Assembly: GCA_905250025.1 (NCBI GenBank)
Contig: CAJNOJ010000063.1
Coordinates: 62,001-126,000, forward strand
Source: Adineta ricciae
Lineage: Eukaryota > Rotifera > Eurotatoria > Adinetida > Adinetidae
Direction: 5' to 3'
Length of the DNA stretch: 64,000 nucleotides
Shown here in pieces: positions 1-12,707 of the stretch. The position numbers were made by a program, and so were the translations under genes. A model generated the notes under the pieces. The model was not told where the DNA came from, ran no database searches, and saw only the letters and a list, made by a program, of their open reading frames with translations. Within the stretch, counting starts at the first letter, position 1. Every line of letters starts with the position of its first letter.

Positions 1-1161
1 GACACGGGATTAATGAAATATTTAACGTATGGTTTAACATGGGCACCTTCGTACAGGTAACGATTATCACCATTATCGAATGAATCTTGAGAAAATTCTT
101 GTTTTTCAGTTTGGTTCTTTTATCGTCGAATGATCCAACAGTAAAACGACTTCGTTTTTCATCGAAGGCGGTGGTTTTAAATGATATCGAAAATATGAAT
201 GTGGAAAATCTATTCTGTATCGTTGGATTTCCTAACACGTCAAAATTCGCCTCTGTTAACGATCCAATTCTCGATACAGCGAATGTTGCAACATTCCTTC
301 AACAATTACAACAATGTGAAAGCACTCGCTCACGTCGTGGTGGACGTTCACACGCAAATTACAGTTGTACATCAAATTCCATGATGACACAGCAAGTAAT
401 GGGAGGATTTCCAGGCTCGAGCGATTCAGGACCCGATGAAACAACTGAAGATACAAATGTGGATGATCTTCATCTGTACGAATTCAAAAATGTTCTTTTG
501 GAAAAACAAGAACGTCTGGTTTTACCAATATTCGACGTCGGACTTCCATATAAAGATGTTTATCATTGTAAAATCGAATCAAATAGTGCGCAATACAGTT
601 ACTCAAGTCCAACAGAAAACAAACCATACGAAGAAGTATGATGAAATTGATCATTGTTCGAAATTATTTCGTTGTTTTTAGGTTTGGCATAGTGTGAAGT
701 TTGATAATGCGACAAATTTTGTTTTAACAACTGCGCCTGTTCTCGTTACGAAAGGTCTAAATGAACAACAATTTGTAGGTCAAGATTTATTAACCTATAC
801 ACCCAAAGGATCAACAGCTTTTGTTAATTTAACCAAAGCTCTCGATATTCGAGTTCAATCGGAGGAAAAGGTTGTCAATACGAGCTCCCGACGATTTACT
901 TTTCTTAGCAATAATTATCAAACAGATCAAATCGAAGGAAAACTCACAATAATGAACTATAAATCCGAAGAAGTTACTGTAGTGATTAACATGTCCTTAA
1001 TGGGAAAGACAAGTAATTACTCGCCTGAGCCAAAGACGGACATTGTCAAAGCGACTGAAGCAACCGTTAATCCACAGCATGATGTCACTTGGGACATCAA
1101 TCTCAAACCTAAACAAACACTGGAAATTCGATATGTTAGAGCGTATAATAAACTAGTGTAA
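1..1161 (+). CDS. DUF4139 domain protein, 3' part (5' end outside window)
   Basis: Three exons are visible: 1-56, 110-635 and 682-1161, joined by GT-AG introns of 53 and 46 bp, all in phase. The first exon reads ...LTYGLTWAPSYS, and the join continues as a beta-rich segment ending in VVLNDIENM and IVGFPN. The last exon starts VWHSVKFDNATNFVLTTAP and contains GQDLLTYTPKG. These are hallmarks of the C-terminal half of the DUF4139 family, proteins of unproven biochemical role found in bacteria, fungi and animals. A low-complexity Ser/Arg/Asn-rich insert lies in the middle (about 310-440). The start codon and N-terminal half lie upstream of base 1. An AATAAA at 1189-1194 follows the TAA. The next gene is convergent, 94 bp away. 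Family assignment is from recognised motifs; function is unknown. Confidence 0.75.
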
Positions 1162-1188
1162 TGGTTTTTTGTATGAAATATTTTATTG

Positions 1189-1194
1189 AATAAA
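1189..1194 (+). terminator. polyadenylation signal AATAAA
   Basis: AATAAA sits 28 bp after the stop codon of the DUF4139 gene and before the convergent gene on the other strand. Confidence 0.6.
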
Positions 1195-1254
1195 AGGGAA
1201 TTTCTGCTCGAACGAGAAGTGTTTCATATACAAAAGAAAATGTGGATTGAAATA

Positions 1255-1685
1255 TTAAGTAGGAATTGTTGTTGTTGGCCGAATTTCGGTTAATTCAACT
1301 GATTTGATTTCATCAACAACGACAAGAATATCTTCGAATGGATGAGCCCAAGTTTTTTCATCCTAAGATGCATTTTCATTGTAAAAGAAAACTCGGAACA
1401 ACATTTTACCTTTAGAAATTCTTTTCTCTTCTTTTCTTGCTGTTGTGAATATTGATAATAACGAAAAAAAACAACAAAACTGCTTGCAATTACTGAAACA
1501 AGTAAGACAACGACCAGAGAGAAGAGAAAGATCGGTGCAAATTTCTCATCATCAGCCGGTCGGTGAAGGAATAAGTTACACACCGGATGGCACAGAACAT
1601 GCTCGGTAATATTTGTTGTCAACGGTTCATCTGTTGTAATAATGTCATTGTTATACGTTGTCGTGAAATTCTCAACAAATAACAT
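1255..1685 (-). CDS. small single-pass membrane protein
   Basis: Two exons: 1410-1685 (92 codons) and 1255-1362, separated by a 47 bp intron with a GTAAAAT donor. The product is 127 residues. Residues 1-49 are polar, with two cysteines (HPVC region) and N-glycosylation sequons such as NFT. A strong hydrophobic segment follows at about 51-74 (FAPIFLFSLVVVLLVSVIAS), then a basic stretch rich in Gln/Glu/Lys (QQQEKKRKEF) and an acidic/Thr-rich tail ending in TTTIPT. No cleavable signal peptide is evident, so a single-pass protein with a short cytoplasmic tail is likely. I do not recognise the family. The clean in-phase intron and membrane segment argue for a real gene. Confidence 0.55.
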
Positions 1686-1970
1686 TGGACACAGGCTGGA
1701 AAAATCGTTTTTTTTTCTCTTGAAAGTTTGATATTATTTCTTTTAAACAACAGAAGATCTGACAAGACCAGTGATAACATTTGTCAGTTGTTGAGTTTTG
1801 TTTTTATCAAATAAACGAGTGATTCACTGGTGTTTTTGACAGAATGAATTTACCTGAGAAAGAAAGAAGAGAAAGAGCGATTTGTTTGGCGCGTGTGACT
1901 AAACAAGACAGGCGCAATTCCGTGAAACATTTCCAATTATCGTTTTCGTTTAATCTTCATTTTATTGACA

Positions 1971-4026
1971 ATGACAACAGCGATTTGTTCGTATGAAAAC
2001 ATTCGTCAGATAACTTCATGTACTGTCTGTAATCGCACGTTTAAAGACCCGCGAATCTTACCATGTGGTCACACATTCTGCATTGATTGTATACGAAATA
2101 CAATGCTTGATACAACTATCATGTCCTGTCCGAACTGTTCGTTCACATTTTCGATTTGTGTGACACACACACAAGTTCAGTGAATTTTTTATTGATTTAG
2201 GCTTGGCTAAACATACGATTGTGAATGTTGATTTGTTATCACAAAATGTTGCTTTGATGCAGTTGTTGCATATACGAAAAATCGATATTGTTCAGAATAA
2301 ACAGTGTGCGATATGCAATGCGCAACCGTCGATCACATCATGTGCACATTGTTCTCGGCAAGCGTGTGTTTCGTGTTTGGAAATTCATCGACAAGAAGTT
2401 ATTGGAGAAATAACACGTGAAACAATCGAAATCGAACGAATGAGTGAAGAATTGAAGTTAACGTTGAGTCAATCGGCGAATGATTTTCGAGATCAATGTG
2501 ATGAAACATTTCAACATGTGAACAAACGGTAATGTGCTGAATTAGTTGAAGAGATGACGACGATCTGTGTGATTTTAGTTTTGATGAAATGCAAAAGAAT
2601 TTGAAGTTGTTAAATGAACGTTTGTGTCAGAAAATTCAAGAATTTCATGATCGACGTCAAGCGGATCTGACACGATGTGTCGCTCGTCTTCATACGGAAA
2701 TACAATCAATCGATAAATTCGTTCTCGATTCCAAACATTTACTCGTCGATGTCAATGTTCAGGTATCGTTCATCAATAACATGATCATTTTTAAAGACGA
2801 GATTCTCTCTAGACTGAAGTTCTTCTGCGCTTAAAACAACAATTTCAAGAACCTCGAAAACGCATGCCGATTCTTTGTAAGTCGCTGCAATTCTAATTGA
2901 ATAAATTCAAAATCGAATGGATATAGCTCGTGATTTAATCGAATCAACACCAACAATTCAGTTCGCATCATCATCATTTCAAATGCTAAACGAAGAATTA
3001 GCTGGTACACTTGTCCTTGACAAACCTATTCACGGAAATATACCTTCAACGGGAATATCAGCGAGTGGCGATCACGATAATCGATTATCTGCCTTAACAT
3101 CAGGTTGATATTCTTCTATTTATGAAATTAATCGATTTCGATACGTTGGTTTTTCTGTTTAGGTTCTCGAACGGGTAAAATGGAAATCATCGGGCAAGAA
3201 GGCAATGGAAAATTAGAATTTAAATCACCAGCTGGAATGACGATCAATAGTGATGGACATTTAGTTATTTCAGAAGTTGATAACAATCGATTACAAATTT
3301 TGACGCGAGAATTTACACATATTCGAACAATTATTGGTTTTCGTGAGCCGCGTGATGTTTGTTTCACAAAGGATAAACGTTATTTAATAACTGATAATCA
3401 TAAATTAATCATCTTAGACGAAGAATTTCATAAAGTCGAAGTTATCGGTTCGAATAAATCTGGCAAAGGCAGACGTAAACTCGTTGAAAACACAGACAAA
3501 TTCTTCTTAAATATTCATATTCATTCCTTTAGACATGTTCAATAATCCCACTGGTATCACCACCGACAACGATGATGATAATATTCTCATCTGTGACACA
3601 AACAATGATCGATTAATTGTCATATCACGAGATTTCAAATGGATACGTGAAATTAACACTGGCTTCGAAACATCACCACGTTATATCTGTACACGACAGA
3701 ATATCCTCTATGTTACATGTGGAACCAAAGGTTGTGTGTTAACATTCAATAAACATACAGATCAACAATTGCAGATAATACCTGAAGTGACATTGGGTTT
3801 AACAATTGATGCACCACGATCCATTCGTTGTGTACGAGACTTATTATTTGTTACATCAAGTTTATCGAAAAGTATTTTTGTTTTTACGATTGATGGAGAA
3901 TATCGTGGAGAATTAAGACATGAATTATTCGCCAAACCGATCGGAATTCTTTTCGTTGATGATAGTCTTTATGTAACTGATTGTGATAAACATGCGTTAT
4001 TTCATTTTAATGGAGTTTTGCAATAA
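1971..4026 (+). CDS. RING finger-coiled coil-NHL repeat protein (TRIM-NHL-like)
   Basis: Seven exons: 1971-2157, 2201-2528, 2579-2762, 2813-2876, 2927-3103, 3163-3475, 3533-4026. All junctions are GT-AG and in phase. The N-terminus is a C3HC4 RING (CTVC, then LPCGHTFCIDC and MSCPNC). It is followed by a B-box-like Cys cluster (CAIC, SCAHC, ACVSC with EIH). Next come a helical coiled coil (exons 2-4) and an NHL beta-propeller of about six blades (for example SPAGMTINSDGHLVISEVDN and NPTGITTDNDDDNILICDTN). The architecture suggests an E3 ubiquitin ligase with a propeller for substrate or RNA binding, as in the TRIM-NHL class; bdelloid genomes carry many. The first in-frame ATG is at 1971. AATAAA lies at 4075. 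Confidence 0.85.
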
Positions 4027-4779
4027 TTTCGATATATACCGAATATTCGAACCTTGAAATGTTCTATGAAATCAAATAAAAGTTGCACTGTTCGCAGAGA
4101 TCATCTATTGAATAAACTTGCGATGAAATTATCTATTATGTTTTCTCTAGGTGATTGATTAATAGAATTTTATATGACGGATAAGTGAAATAATTCCATT
4201 TCTTCTGTTTACATTCGGATTCATTCAAATCAAGTCCAGATAAAAGACTCTTCATCACAACGACAGCAATTTTGTTCATTCGATTTACTCATTTAATCAT
4301 TATAGAACATGACACAGGGTTTGTATATTTATTGATCAAACATATTCACCGTCAATTAATATGAGCGCCCAATCAATACAACTGAATTATAAGCCAGTTT
4401 GACTTCGATATACTTATCAAATAGGACCATGTGTTAAAATATTTAGATGAAATCTTTGAAAAAGGCTGAGTCAGATTCTGATAGTGAAAATTGTTGATAA
4501 GAAATGAGTCATTCACACATTATATTCAATTTGTACGTCAAAAAAGCCCTCGTCACATTCTTTCGTTCTTTTTCTTCTTTTAGTATTTGAATTTTATTTT
4601 CTTCCTTTCTTTCTTTTCTTCACTCTTTTTTTGTTCTCTCACTCTGTCTCTTCCAACCTCCATTCATCGCATCATTTGATGGCCGAAAGAAAATTCCGTT
4701 ATTTTTCACGTATTTCTCCATTGATTAATCGAATTAGACAATCGATGGAACTAATTTTTGAATCTATTTCATATTTTAG
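4027..4779. other. intergenic, no gene seen
   Basis: AT-rich DNA between the NHL gene and the KH gene. AATAAA at 4075-4080 probably ends the NHL transcript. A pyrimidine-rich stretch (about 4560-4650) and a TTTTAG acceptor directly before the ATG at 4780 suggest a 5' UTR intron or a trans-splice acceptor for the downstream gene. Confidence 0.5.
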
Positions 4780-6347
4780 ATGGCAACAGCCAATCGTTTT
4801 CAAACTCGTGTTTTAGTTCCAGACAAAAGTTCGTTGACGCCGACTGAACTTCGTCTGAATTTGTTATTAGCACAAGCACAGACATATCATCAATCGTTAA
4901 ATGATCTTCAAGCAAACGAATACGAGAATTATCGACAACGCGAATCGCAGCTGGATGTTTGGGCATCGAAAATGTTCGAGAAAATCGATCAGTTATATCA
5001 AACATGTTTTAACGAATTGAAACAATCGTCGGAGCAATTGAAGTTATTTCAACAAATTATGATGAAACTTTTGAATATTGAAAATGAAAATTATCTCGAC
5101 GCGAAGAAACTATCGGCGATTGGACATGAAATTTGTATTTTAAACTGTTTAACATATCAACTCGATATGAGCAAAGTGAAGATCGAAGGAAAGTTAAAAT
5201 TGAGAAAAGAAGTTGAACATGGTTTATGTGAAGTTGCTGTTGATGATGACGATGATAATGATCAAGAATTGAATGAAGAAAATGAAGTGACGGAAAAGAA
5301 AGAAAAAAAAGATTTTCATTGTCGGATTTTGATTCAAAAAGAAAACATCGAAAAACTTCAAAATCTACCTCTTTTTCAAGAATTTGTGCAAGTGACAACA
5401 AATACCATTAATGAAACAACGCCCGAAAGAGTGTTGACTATCACCGGTAAACGAAGAACGAAAACTAATCGAGCTTTCAATATAGAATTCTCTTTTTAGG
5501 TTCTCAGCAGTTACAAGTTATCGAAAATCTTCTTTCAACATTATACTCTTCTTCATTGATTCCATGTGAAATACGAATTCTTCTTCACATTTCCTACGCA
5601 CCATTGATCCTTGGCAAATTAGGCGATCGATCGAAGATTTTACGTGAAAAATATGCTTTACACACATTAACTATTCATCCAACGTGCGCACCACTTTCAA
5701 CCGAACGTGTTCTTCTTATCCAAAGTTCATCCTGTGAAAAGATAATGGCTTGTCTACAAGAAATATTCGCAAGTATTAACGAACACGTCTACGATGGCGA
5801 TGATCTTCTACTTTACAACGAAGTGTAAGTTCAGTTTCTGTGAAAATTCTCATCTCGATACCTTTGTTTCAGTAATTACGATGCTTCGCTTGCTCACGAA
5901 TATGGAGGATTTGCTTCAACAGAGACAATCTTACGTTCAATGAATCCTCATCACGAACAGAATGATAAATTTGATAATGAAAATGAAAGTATTCGACGTT
6001 ATTCAGCATTCGACGCGTGGAATGGTTCAGTTGAAGCTGATACGGAACACGAATTTTCCGTGGTGAAACTCAGCGATGACTCAATTATGCGAGAATTTTG
6101 GATCAATCACGGTGAATTCGGCGCTTTACTTGGTCCTCATGGTGTTCGCATTGCTCAAATTCGTTCTCAATGTCGAACAGTTCGTATTCATACAGTGGCG
6201 GGTTCATCCATTGATACATGTTCAGTGAAAGTGATTGGACCACGAGCTGATGTGAATCGTGCTGTAAATTTAATAATTCAATCAATAAAAGAACATGATC
6301 GAAAATTTCCATTTAAACCTCATCGTTTTAGTGGTCGATTGAGATGA
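4780..6347 (+). CDS. hnRNP K/PCBP-like KH-domain protein, copy 1
   Basis: Three exons: 4780-5446, 5500-5824, 5873-6347, in phase; about 489 residues. The N-terminal ~140 residues are helical (Gln/Leu-rich, coiled-coil-like), followed by an acidic run (DDDDDNDQ). Three KH-like units follow. KH1 (about 184-245) is degenerate. KH2 (about 255-335) has LGKLGDRSKILRE in place of a canonical GxxG. KH3 (about 410-475) carries ALLGPHGVRIAQI, a recognisable GxxG loop. Such proteins bind C-rich single-stranded RNA or DNA and act in splicing, stability and translation; here KH3 looks best preserved. A paralog with the same layout lies at 15868-17243. The ATG immediately follows a TTTTAG splice-acceptor sequence. 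The paralog makes the hnRNP K family call stronger (its KH2 has QECCPQSSERV). Confidence 0.7.
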
Positions 6348-6551
6348 TTTTTAGGAGAAGCTTTTTTTGTGTCTGTCTTTCCTCGAAAAAATGAATATTT
6401 CTATGTTTTTTGTTTTTGTTCATTTATTGCTTCTACGAAACACACACACACGCAAAGAGAGAATAAAAAGCGGAATTTTTTCAATGAACTTTATGATGTT
6501 AACACATTTGATCCGTCAATTCCATCCTGAAACAACAAAAGTCGAATTGAG

Positions 6552-9500
6552 TCAATCGTTTTTATTGATTATCTTTACTTTAGATTGTATTTCAAGTTGA
6601 CGAACTTTGTGTGATTGTTCGGAAAGCGTATCCAACGCTTCGTTCAATTCCTACATATAGAAAAAGATTCTTTTGTGTTCGGTTCATGTGAATAAATCAA
6701 CAAACTTGTTTCAATGTTTTGATTTCGTAATCTTTTCGAGCGATTTTTTGATTTAAATCATGTTTTACTGTTCGAATTTTTCCTGACGCATCCGGTGGAC
6801 AATGATGATGGAGTGTTACTTTCGAACCACCACTACGACGGATTAATTCTGTCGTTTGAGATTCATCGATATTCTAAAACAAACATTTGACTGATGGTGA
6901 AAATGTTTTGGGAAAATTCGACGTACTCGACGAAGTTTAATGGATGAATTTGTGCGCTTTTCTTGATTTAGATTGTCTTGAGTTTCTCGAAGAGTATTTC
7001 GAAGGAATAAAGCTTCATCATCTTTCGCTCGTTTGTCGGTCTAAAATAAGAACTGTGATCGATTTTACCGATCCGAAGTCAATTTACCTCAAGATCTTGT
7101 AATAAAACATTCTTTTCACGTAGTAAAATTTCCGCTTGACGCAATTTGCCTAGATCTTTTTCGTAATCACGTAAGAGTTCTTCTTTTCTTGTCAAACGCT
7201 CTCGTAACATCTAAAACCCGAAGTCAAAGTTCTTTCGCAATGAATTTCGATGAATCTACTTCGATTTTTTGGATTAAAATCTCCGTTGTGCGTTGCCGTT
7301 GCTGCAAAGCGACATAACGATCAGTTGTAGAAAGTGAAGCAATGGGAGCGACATTCGAGAGACTTTCATCATCGATTTCAAGAATTTGAGCTAATCGTCG
7401 AGTAAATCCATTATGCTAAAACCGAATATCAAGTATATTTTCTCACTGAACACTTGCTCGACTTACTAAATCATCACAGGATTGGAGCGAGTGCGTTGTT
7501 TCTGCGTGTGCTGCTTTTTCTTCGACAATTCTTTGTGTTTCGGATAATTGGTCGGAGTGATTTGTTGATGATGACTGACGTTGCGATTGTTGATGAACAG
7601 AATTGGCTCCGGAAGGTGTGGAGAGGTACGGAATATCTGTTGGGAGAGCTTGTCGAGCTCGTAGTTCGGCTAATTCACGTTTGAGAACAACAACTTGTTG
7701 TAAAACTTTTTCGTACGATGGATTCACTGGTCTTAACTGTTCCAGAGATTTAATTCGGGCACGTAGTTCATTCAAAGCTTCGCGCTGACGTCCGATTGTC
7801 TGTTCATGACGTTCACCTCTACATTGGGCACCAACAGCGACTAATTCGTGTGTAATTCGACCCTAGAATCAAAGAAAAATACCAAAAGATGCTTCTTTCG
7901 TTTGCGTTTTTACTTCATCTTGAGTGGTCTTTTCTACTTGTTGAACAACCAAATCCTTCTGTTCAAGTGATTTTGTTAATCGTTCGATATCAGTCTGACG
8001 TTGATCGACTAATAGTTGATATTGATCAGCTAAGATTTTTGATTTTCTATTCAATCAAAAAGAATAAATGATTGAGTATTGTTCAGAGTTTAAAACGTTC
8101 TCACGATAGATCCGATTGTAATGTTTCGATCTGCACTGTTTGTTTATCGACAATATCGCTCAGTTTCGACAGTTTCAATCGTGTTTCGTTCAATTCTTTC
8201 GTTTGTTCTCGAATAGTCGCTTCACTTTTTTCCAAAGCATATTTTTGTTTATCACTCAATTCACCGTGAACATCGGACAATCGAGCTGTCATTCCAGCTA
8301 AATCTCGTCGTAATGAAATGATTATTTGTTCTTGCTCTTGTACACGTAATTTATAAGCAAATAATTCATGACTGAATAAAGAGAAGAAATAACATGAAAA
8401 AAGTCGATTTCGACCAAAGAAGAAGCCAACCTGAGATCGGTCACAGGTGCGGTAAGAACAGGAATGACAGGAATAATATTTTCAACAGGTGACGTTGTTG
8501 GAGAATCGTTAACTAGAAAAAGAAAGATCACTTTTCGTTTATTTATTCAATAACTTAGCAACAATTTTAATCAAAACAAAAACAAGGTAAGTTAATGCTG
8601 AAAGTATGCTAAATGAGAGCCGATGCGAGAGGTAGGACTTGAAGGTTTGTCCTGGGTTCTAGACGGAGAAAGGGTTCGCGACTTATTCTTATCGCTGACG
8701 CAATTTTGTAATGAGCTGAGTAATTTTCTGTCAGCTGCTCAAGAGAATTTTCATCTCGGAAGTGTTCGATAAGTGAATTACTTTACCGGTTTTATTGGAA
8801 CTTTCGAGTTCTGTTTCTATTTTGATGCGTTTCTCTTGTTCTTCTCCAACGGTCTTCTCTAATTGTACAATTGTGATGGAAAATTGACGAACTTGATCTT
8901 TGAAGACTCGAATTTGTCCACTAAAAATTCCGATTGAAAAAAATTACCAGGTTTTCTTTCTATTAACTTACTTCAAATCTTCAATTATATCATTCTTCGC
9001 TTTTTCTAAGTCAGCTAATTCTTGTCTTTGTTTTTCTTGAAGATCAGTGAATTCGTTCAAACGTTCTCTCTAAAGAAAACCAATCTAAACTAAAACAAAT
9101 TCTGCAAAATCAAATGATAGACTTACCGCTTCACTCAATTCCTGTTGACATTCCTGCAATTTCGTCGTTAATTCATCAATTTTTTGTGTTGATTCTGTTT
9201 GAAGGTTGATCCATTTCTAAGAGAAATGAAAGATGCTCATCAGTAGTAACTTTTCCTTCGGAATTACTTCGAGAGATTCATTATTTTGTGCTGTCATTGC
9301 CTGAAGTTGCTCTGATAATGATTGTATTTGTTCGTCATGTTCTTGTTGTGATGAACTTGTTTGTTCGCGAATACGATCACATTCTTCCTTGAGACGTTCT
9401 TGCCACGACGCACTGAAATAGGTAAAGAGGGAGATGATGAATTGTTTGTTTAGTTTGATTTCTACTCTTTTTCAGCAGCAATTTGTTCGAGTTCGGACTT

Positions 9501-11835
9501 GAACGACTGTTCGCGGGATGTTTGTTCGAGTAAGAAGTTCTGCTTTTCACGTTCGAGTTCTTCGTGTTGTTGACGAATTGACGCTACAATTTCATTCTCA
9601 AGTCATTTCAAATCAAATTTTCCTTTGTTTCTCACCTAAATTCTGTTCATAATCACTTTGTTGACTACTCAAATCATTCATTCTTGAAAGAACTTTCAGG
9701 TGACTGTCAATCGCAGTGATAGCTCCTGTTTTAAACAAACCAATTACATTTCCGTCATCACTATCAGCTCCTTCGGCATCGCTGATTTCTTGTCGAGCTT
9801 GAGCGAGAACATCAGCGGTTGTTTCTTCTCCAACTGCATCGGTCTACAACAGAAATTTCATGTTCAATATTAAAAACGATATTATCATCCCGTAAGCAAA
9901 TGTAACTAGCGGTCGTAATGTACGGATTGTCTCGTTTAATTCTTGATTATAGACAAAATCGGAATAACTTACAAATCGTTGAATAAGTTTTGTCAACGAT
10001 TCTTTGAATTGTTCATTTCTCGATGATTGTGCAGCTTGTAGATTTTCAATTTCCGCGTTCGATTGAGTTAACTGTTGTTTAAGCTGTTGGATCTGTTCGA
10101 TGATATCGTGTTGATCTTCGTTATATTCTTCGTCAGAAAAGCATTGCCAAATATCCGCACTCGACTGATTCAGCTGTTCGATAGACAAAGTCATGTTTTC
10201 GCATCGTGTTGAAAAGAAGAAACTTTTACTTTTCGTTGAGAATCTGCAAGATCCGATTTGAGTTTCGTTTCGTTTTGTTGAAATTGCACGAGTTGTTCTC
10301 GTGCTTGGTCGTATTCTTGTTTTAAGTTTTGTTCATTTTGCGTTACTTTCAACAATTGTTTTTCGGTATCTTGTAATTGAGATTTCAGTCGATTGATACT
10401 TTCATTCAATTCATTGACTTGCTTTTCTGCTATTTGAAGTTTCTGAAAAGAATCAAAAGTCTTTTCAAATGAGGAACAAAGCAGAATTTACTTGTTCTTT
10501 CTCCTTAGTAGATCGTTCCGCTTCGGCACGAGTTCGGTCTCGAAGAAGATTAAACTGAAAATGTAACAATTGATTATCGGAATGAGAAATGAATGAATAG
10601 TTGTACCTTGGATTGTAATGTTTGAAATCGAAGATCTTTTTCACGACTGTCGTTTTTGATTCCCTCGATTTCTCGACTCAGTTTTGCTAAATCAGATTCC
10701 TTTGTCAAAGAACAAGATGAGTAAAGATAAATTTGATGCAAAGTTTTACTTTGGAATGTAAATCACGTTGAAGACTTGACACTAAACCTGACGCAGCGTG
10801 TTTTTCGCGTTTTACTTTATCCAGTTCCGTTTTCAATGACTGAACTTCACTCGTAAATGTCGAACTCAATGGTTCTAATGTTCGAACCTATTAGAAAAAT
10901 CAAAACTTTGCCTTGAAATTCTTTCTGAAAACTCTGGGTTTTACTTTATTGGTTAATTCACGAATCTGCCCATCACGTCCCTTGACTTCCTTTTCAAGTT
11001 GATCAACACGATTGATGATTTCCGTGTTGTCTTGACCTGTGAGATCGACTTCACCACAAAAACTTCCGTTGATTAAACTCCGATTAGGATTTCCTGTACT
11101 TGTAATCGTCCAAGCATTAGTTATCGCTAAAGCAATGATCTTTTTCAAAGCAATCAAGACGATGCAGTTGATTACTTACGACGAATTTGAGAATCACGAA
11201 GTGCATTCGAGCTTTGAGTAGTACTTGTTGCAATACCAAGCGGCTTCTTTGTTCCAGCGCTTGATGGACGAGTTCTGAGTGAAAACCCTGGATTTTGTTG
11301 TACATCAATCTGCTGAGGGTATTGAGATGTTGTACTATTTGCTCGACGCGATGGAATCGTTTGAGTAATCACATGAAGAGAATTTCCTGCTGGTTGTCGC
11401 TGATAAATCGATGGCATTGTTGTCTTTAAAAACAAATTGCTCACTGTATTCTTTCTGAATAGAATGATAAACTCATACTTCTGTTTGTTCAACTCGAAAT
11501 TCAAGTGGTAAACCATTATAACCAAATCTTAAGATATCTCCATCAGCTAATCGTACTGCTGCATTTTGAACACGACAATCATGAACATATGAACCTGTTG
11601 ATGAATTGAGATCTTTTAATATAAAACAATGTTGCTCATTGTCATATTCTAATAACGCATGTTGATTATCCACATTTGAACTCTGATAGTAAAGACTGAT
11701 GATTCAACTGAAATTCTTTCAAATAAAACAACTTACATTGATGCTGATATCACAATTTTCTCGTCCGATTGTGGTTACTTTCGGACCGAGAGGAAACGCA
11801 TATGAACCATCTTGACTGTACAAGTAACCTTTCAT
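6552..11835 (-). CDS. FHAD1: FHA domain and long coiled-coil protein, FHAD1 ortholog
   Basis: The gene starts at ATG 11835-11833 and ends with TGA at 6552-6554, with roughly 20 short introns (first exons 11737-11835, 11479-11682, 11180-11423, 10945-11093). The N-terminus MKGYLYSQDGSYAFPLGP, then TTIGREN, DNQHALLEYD and NSSTGSYV, is a complete FHA phosphothreonine-binding domain (about 1-100). It matches vertebrate FHAD1 closely, including the sequence LADGDILRFGY. A Ser/Thr/Gln-rich linker follows, then about 1,200 residues of almost continuous coiled coil rich in Gln, Glu and Lys. Estimated length (about 1,350 aa) is close to human FHAD1. FHAD1 is expressed in ciliated and spermatogenic tissue; a ciliary or axonemal role is plausible but not shown here. 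It is head-to-head with the coiled-coil gene at 12708. Confidence 0.85.
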
Positions 11836-12707
11836 TTTTGTGAAAAACGCACACTGTGATTGATGAATGAGAGAGCAATACTTAAGGTCTTTTTTACCGA
11901 GTAATTGAAAATAATAACGATAGAAAGATTACGTACACGTTTCTCAACGTAATTCGATCGATATCCTCTTCTCAAATGTCTATGTTAATAGAATGAGAAA
12001 CAGGTTGCCGGGAGCTGATTATATCCGTAACATCAAGTCTGTTGATTTGTTTGCTTGCGAGGAGACAGCCATCTCGATTTACATTCCATTTTGTTGCCTA
12101 GTAATCTGATGTTTTTCTCACAAAATTTCACATTTCAAATTTTCTTCTTTCAAGAAAAAGCTCGGAAAATGCTTTTAATCGCATATTCACATCGACTCAC
12201 CAATATTTATAGATGGCGCTCGATGTCTCATACATTATTTTGATTATTGTCTTTTTCAAGACAGTTTATCTGATAAACGAGGACTCTTTTGTTAAAATGA
12301 CTTCTCTCGCGAAAAATGTACTCATCGGTTTATCAAAGTCTTCTTATCGTACACTTTTTGACCTAGAATATCAACACTTTTTTCCTCATTTTTTTCTATT
12401 CTCTTGCTTTTTTGTAGGTCGCTTTATTTTGATTGTATATATCATATGCCACGTCTTACCTGCTTGCTACTCGAATGTTTTTACTACGTAACTTCGTAAT
12501 TTCGTGTCGAATGATTTTTTTTCCACAGACGTAATAATTTTCCTCTTGTTCTAGATTGATTCGGACAGAAATCTGTTCGTTCTTATCTATCTTGGTTATC
12601 GTCTAGAAAACAGTTATGTTAAAACAAGTTTTTTGAATACATTAGAATCAATCAGAGGTATGGAAAACAAGTAATTGACAAGTTTTATTGTAAAATTGTT
12701 GATAAAT
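11836..12707. other. intergenic between head-to-head genes, possible shared promoter
   Basis: 872 bp separate the FHAD1 start (minus) and the start of the coiled-coil gene (plus). It is AT-rich with pyrimidine tracts and no convincing ORF. The layout allows a bidirectional promoter, but I see no defined element. Confidence 0.4.

Noticed and set aside
256-456. Minus-strand open frame inside the DUF4139 gene
   Set aside because: Antisense shadow of a spliced coding exon; no motif or splice support.
7454-7684. Plus-strand open frames inside FHAD1
   Set aside because: Antisense of coiled-coil coding exons.
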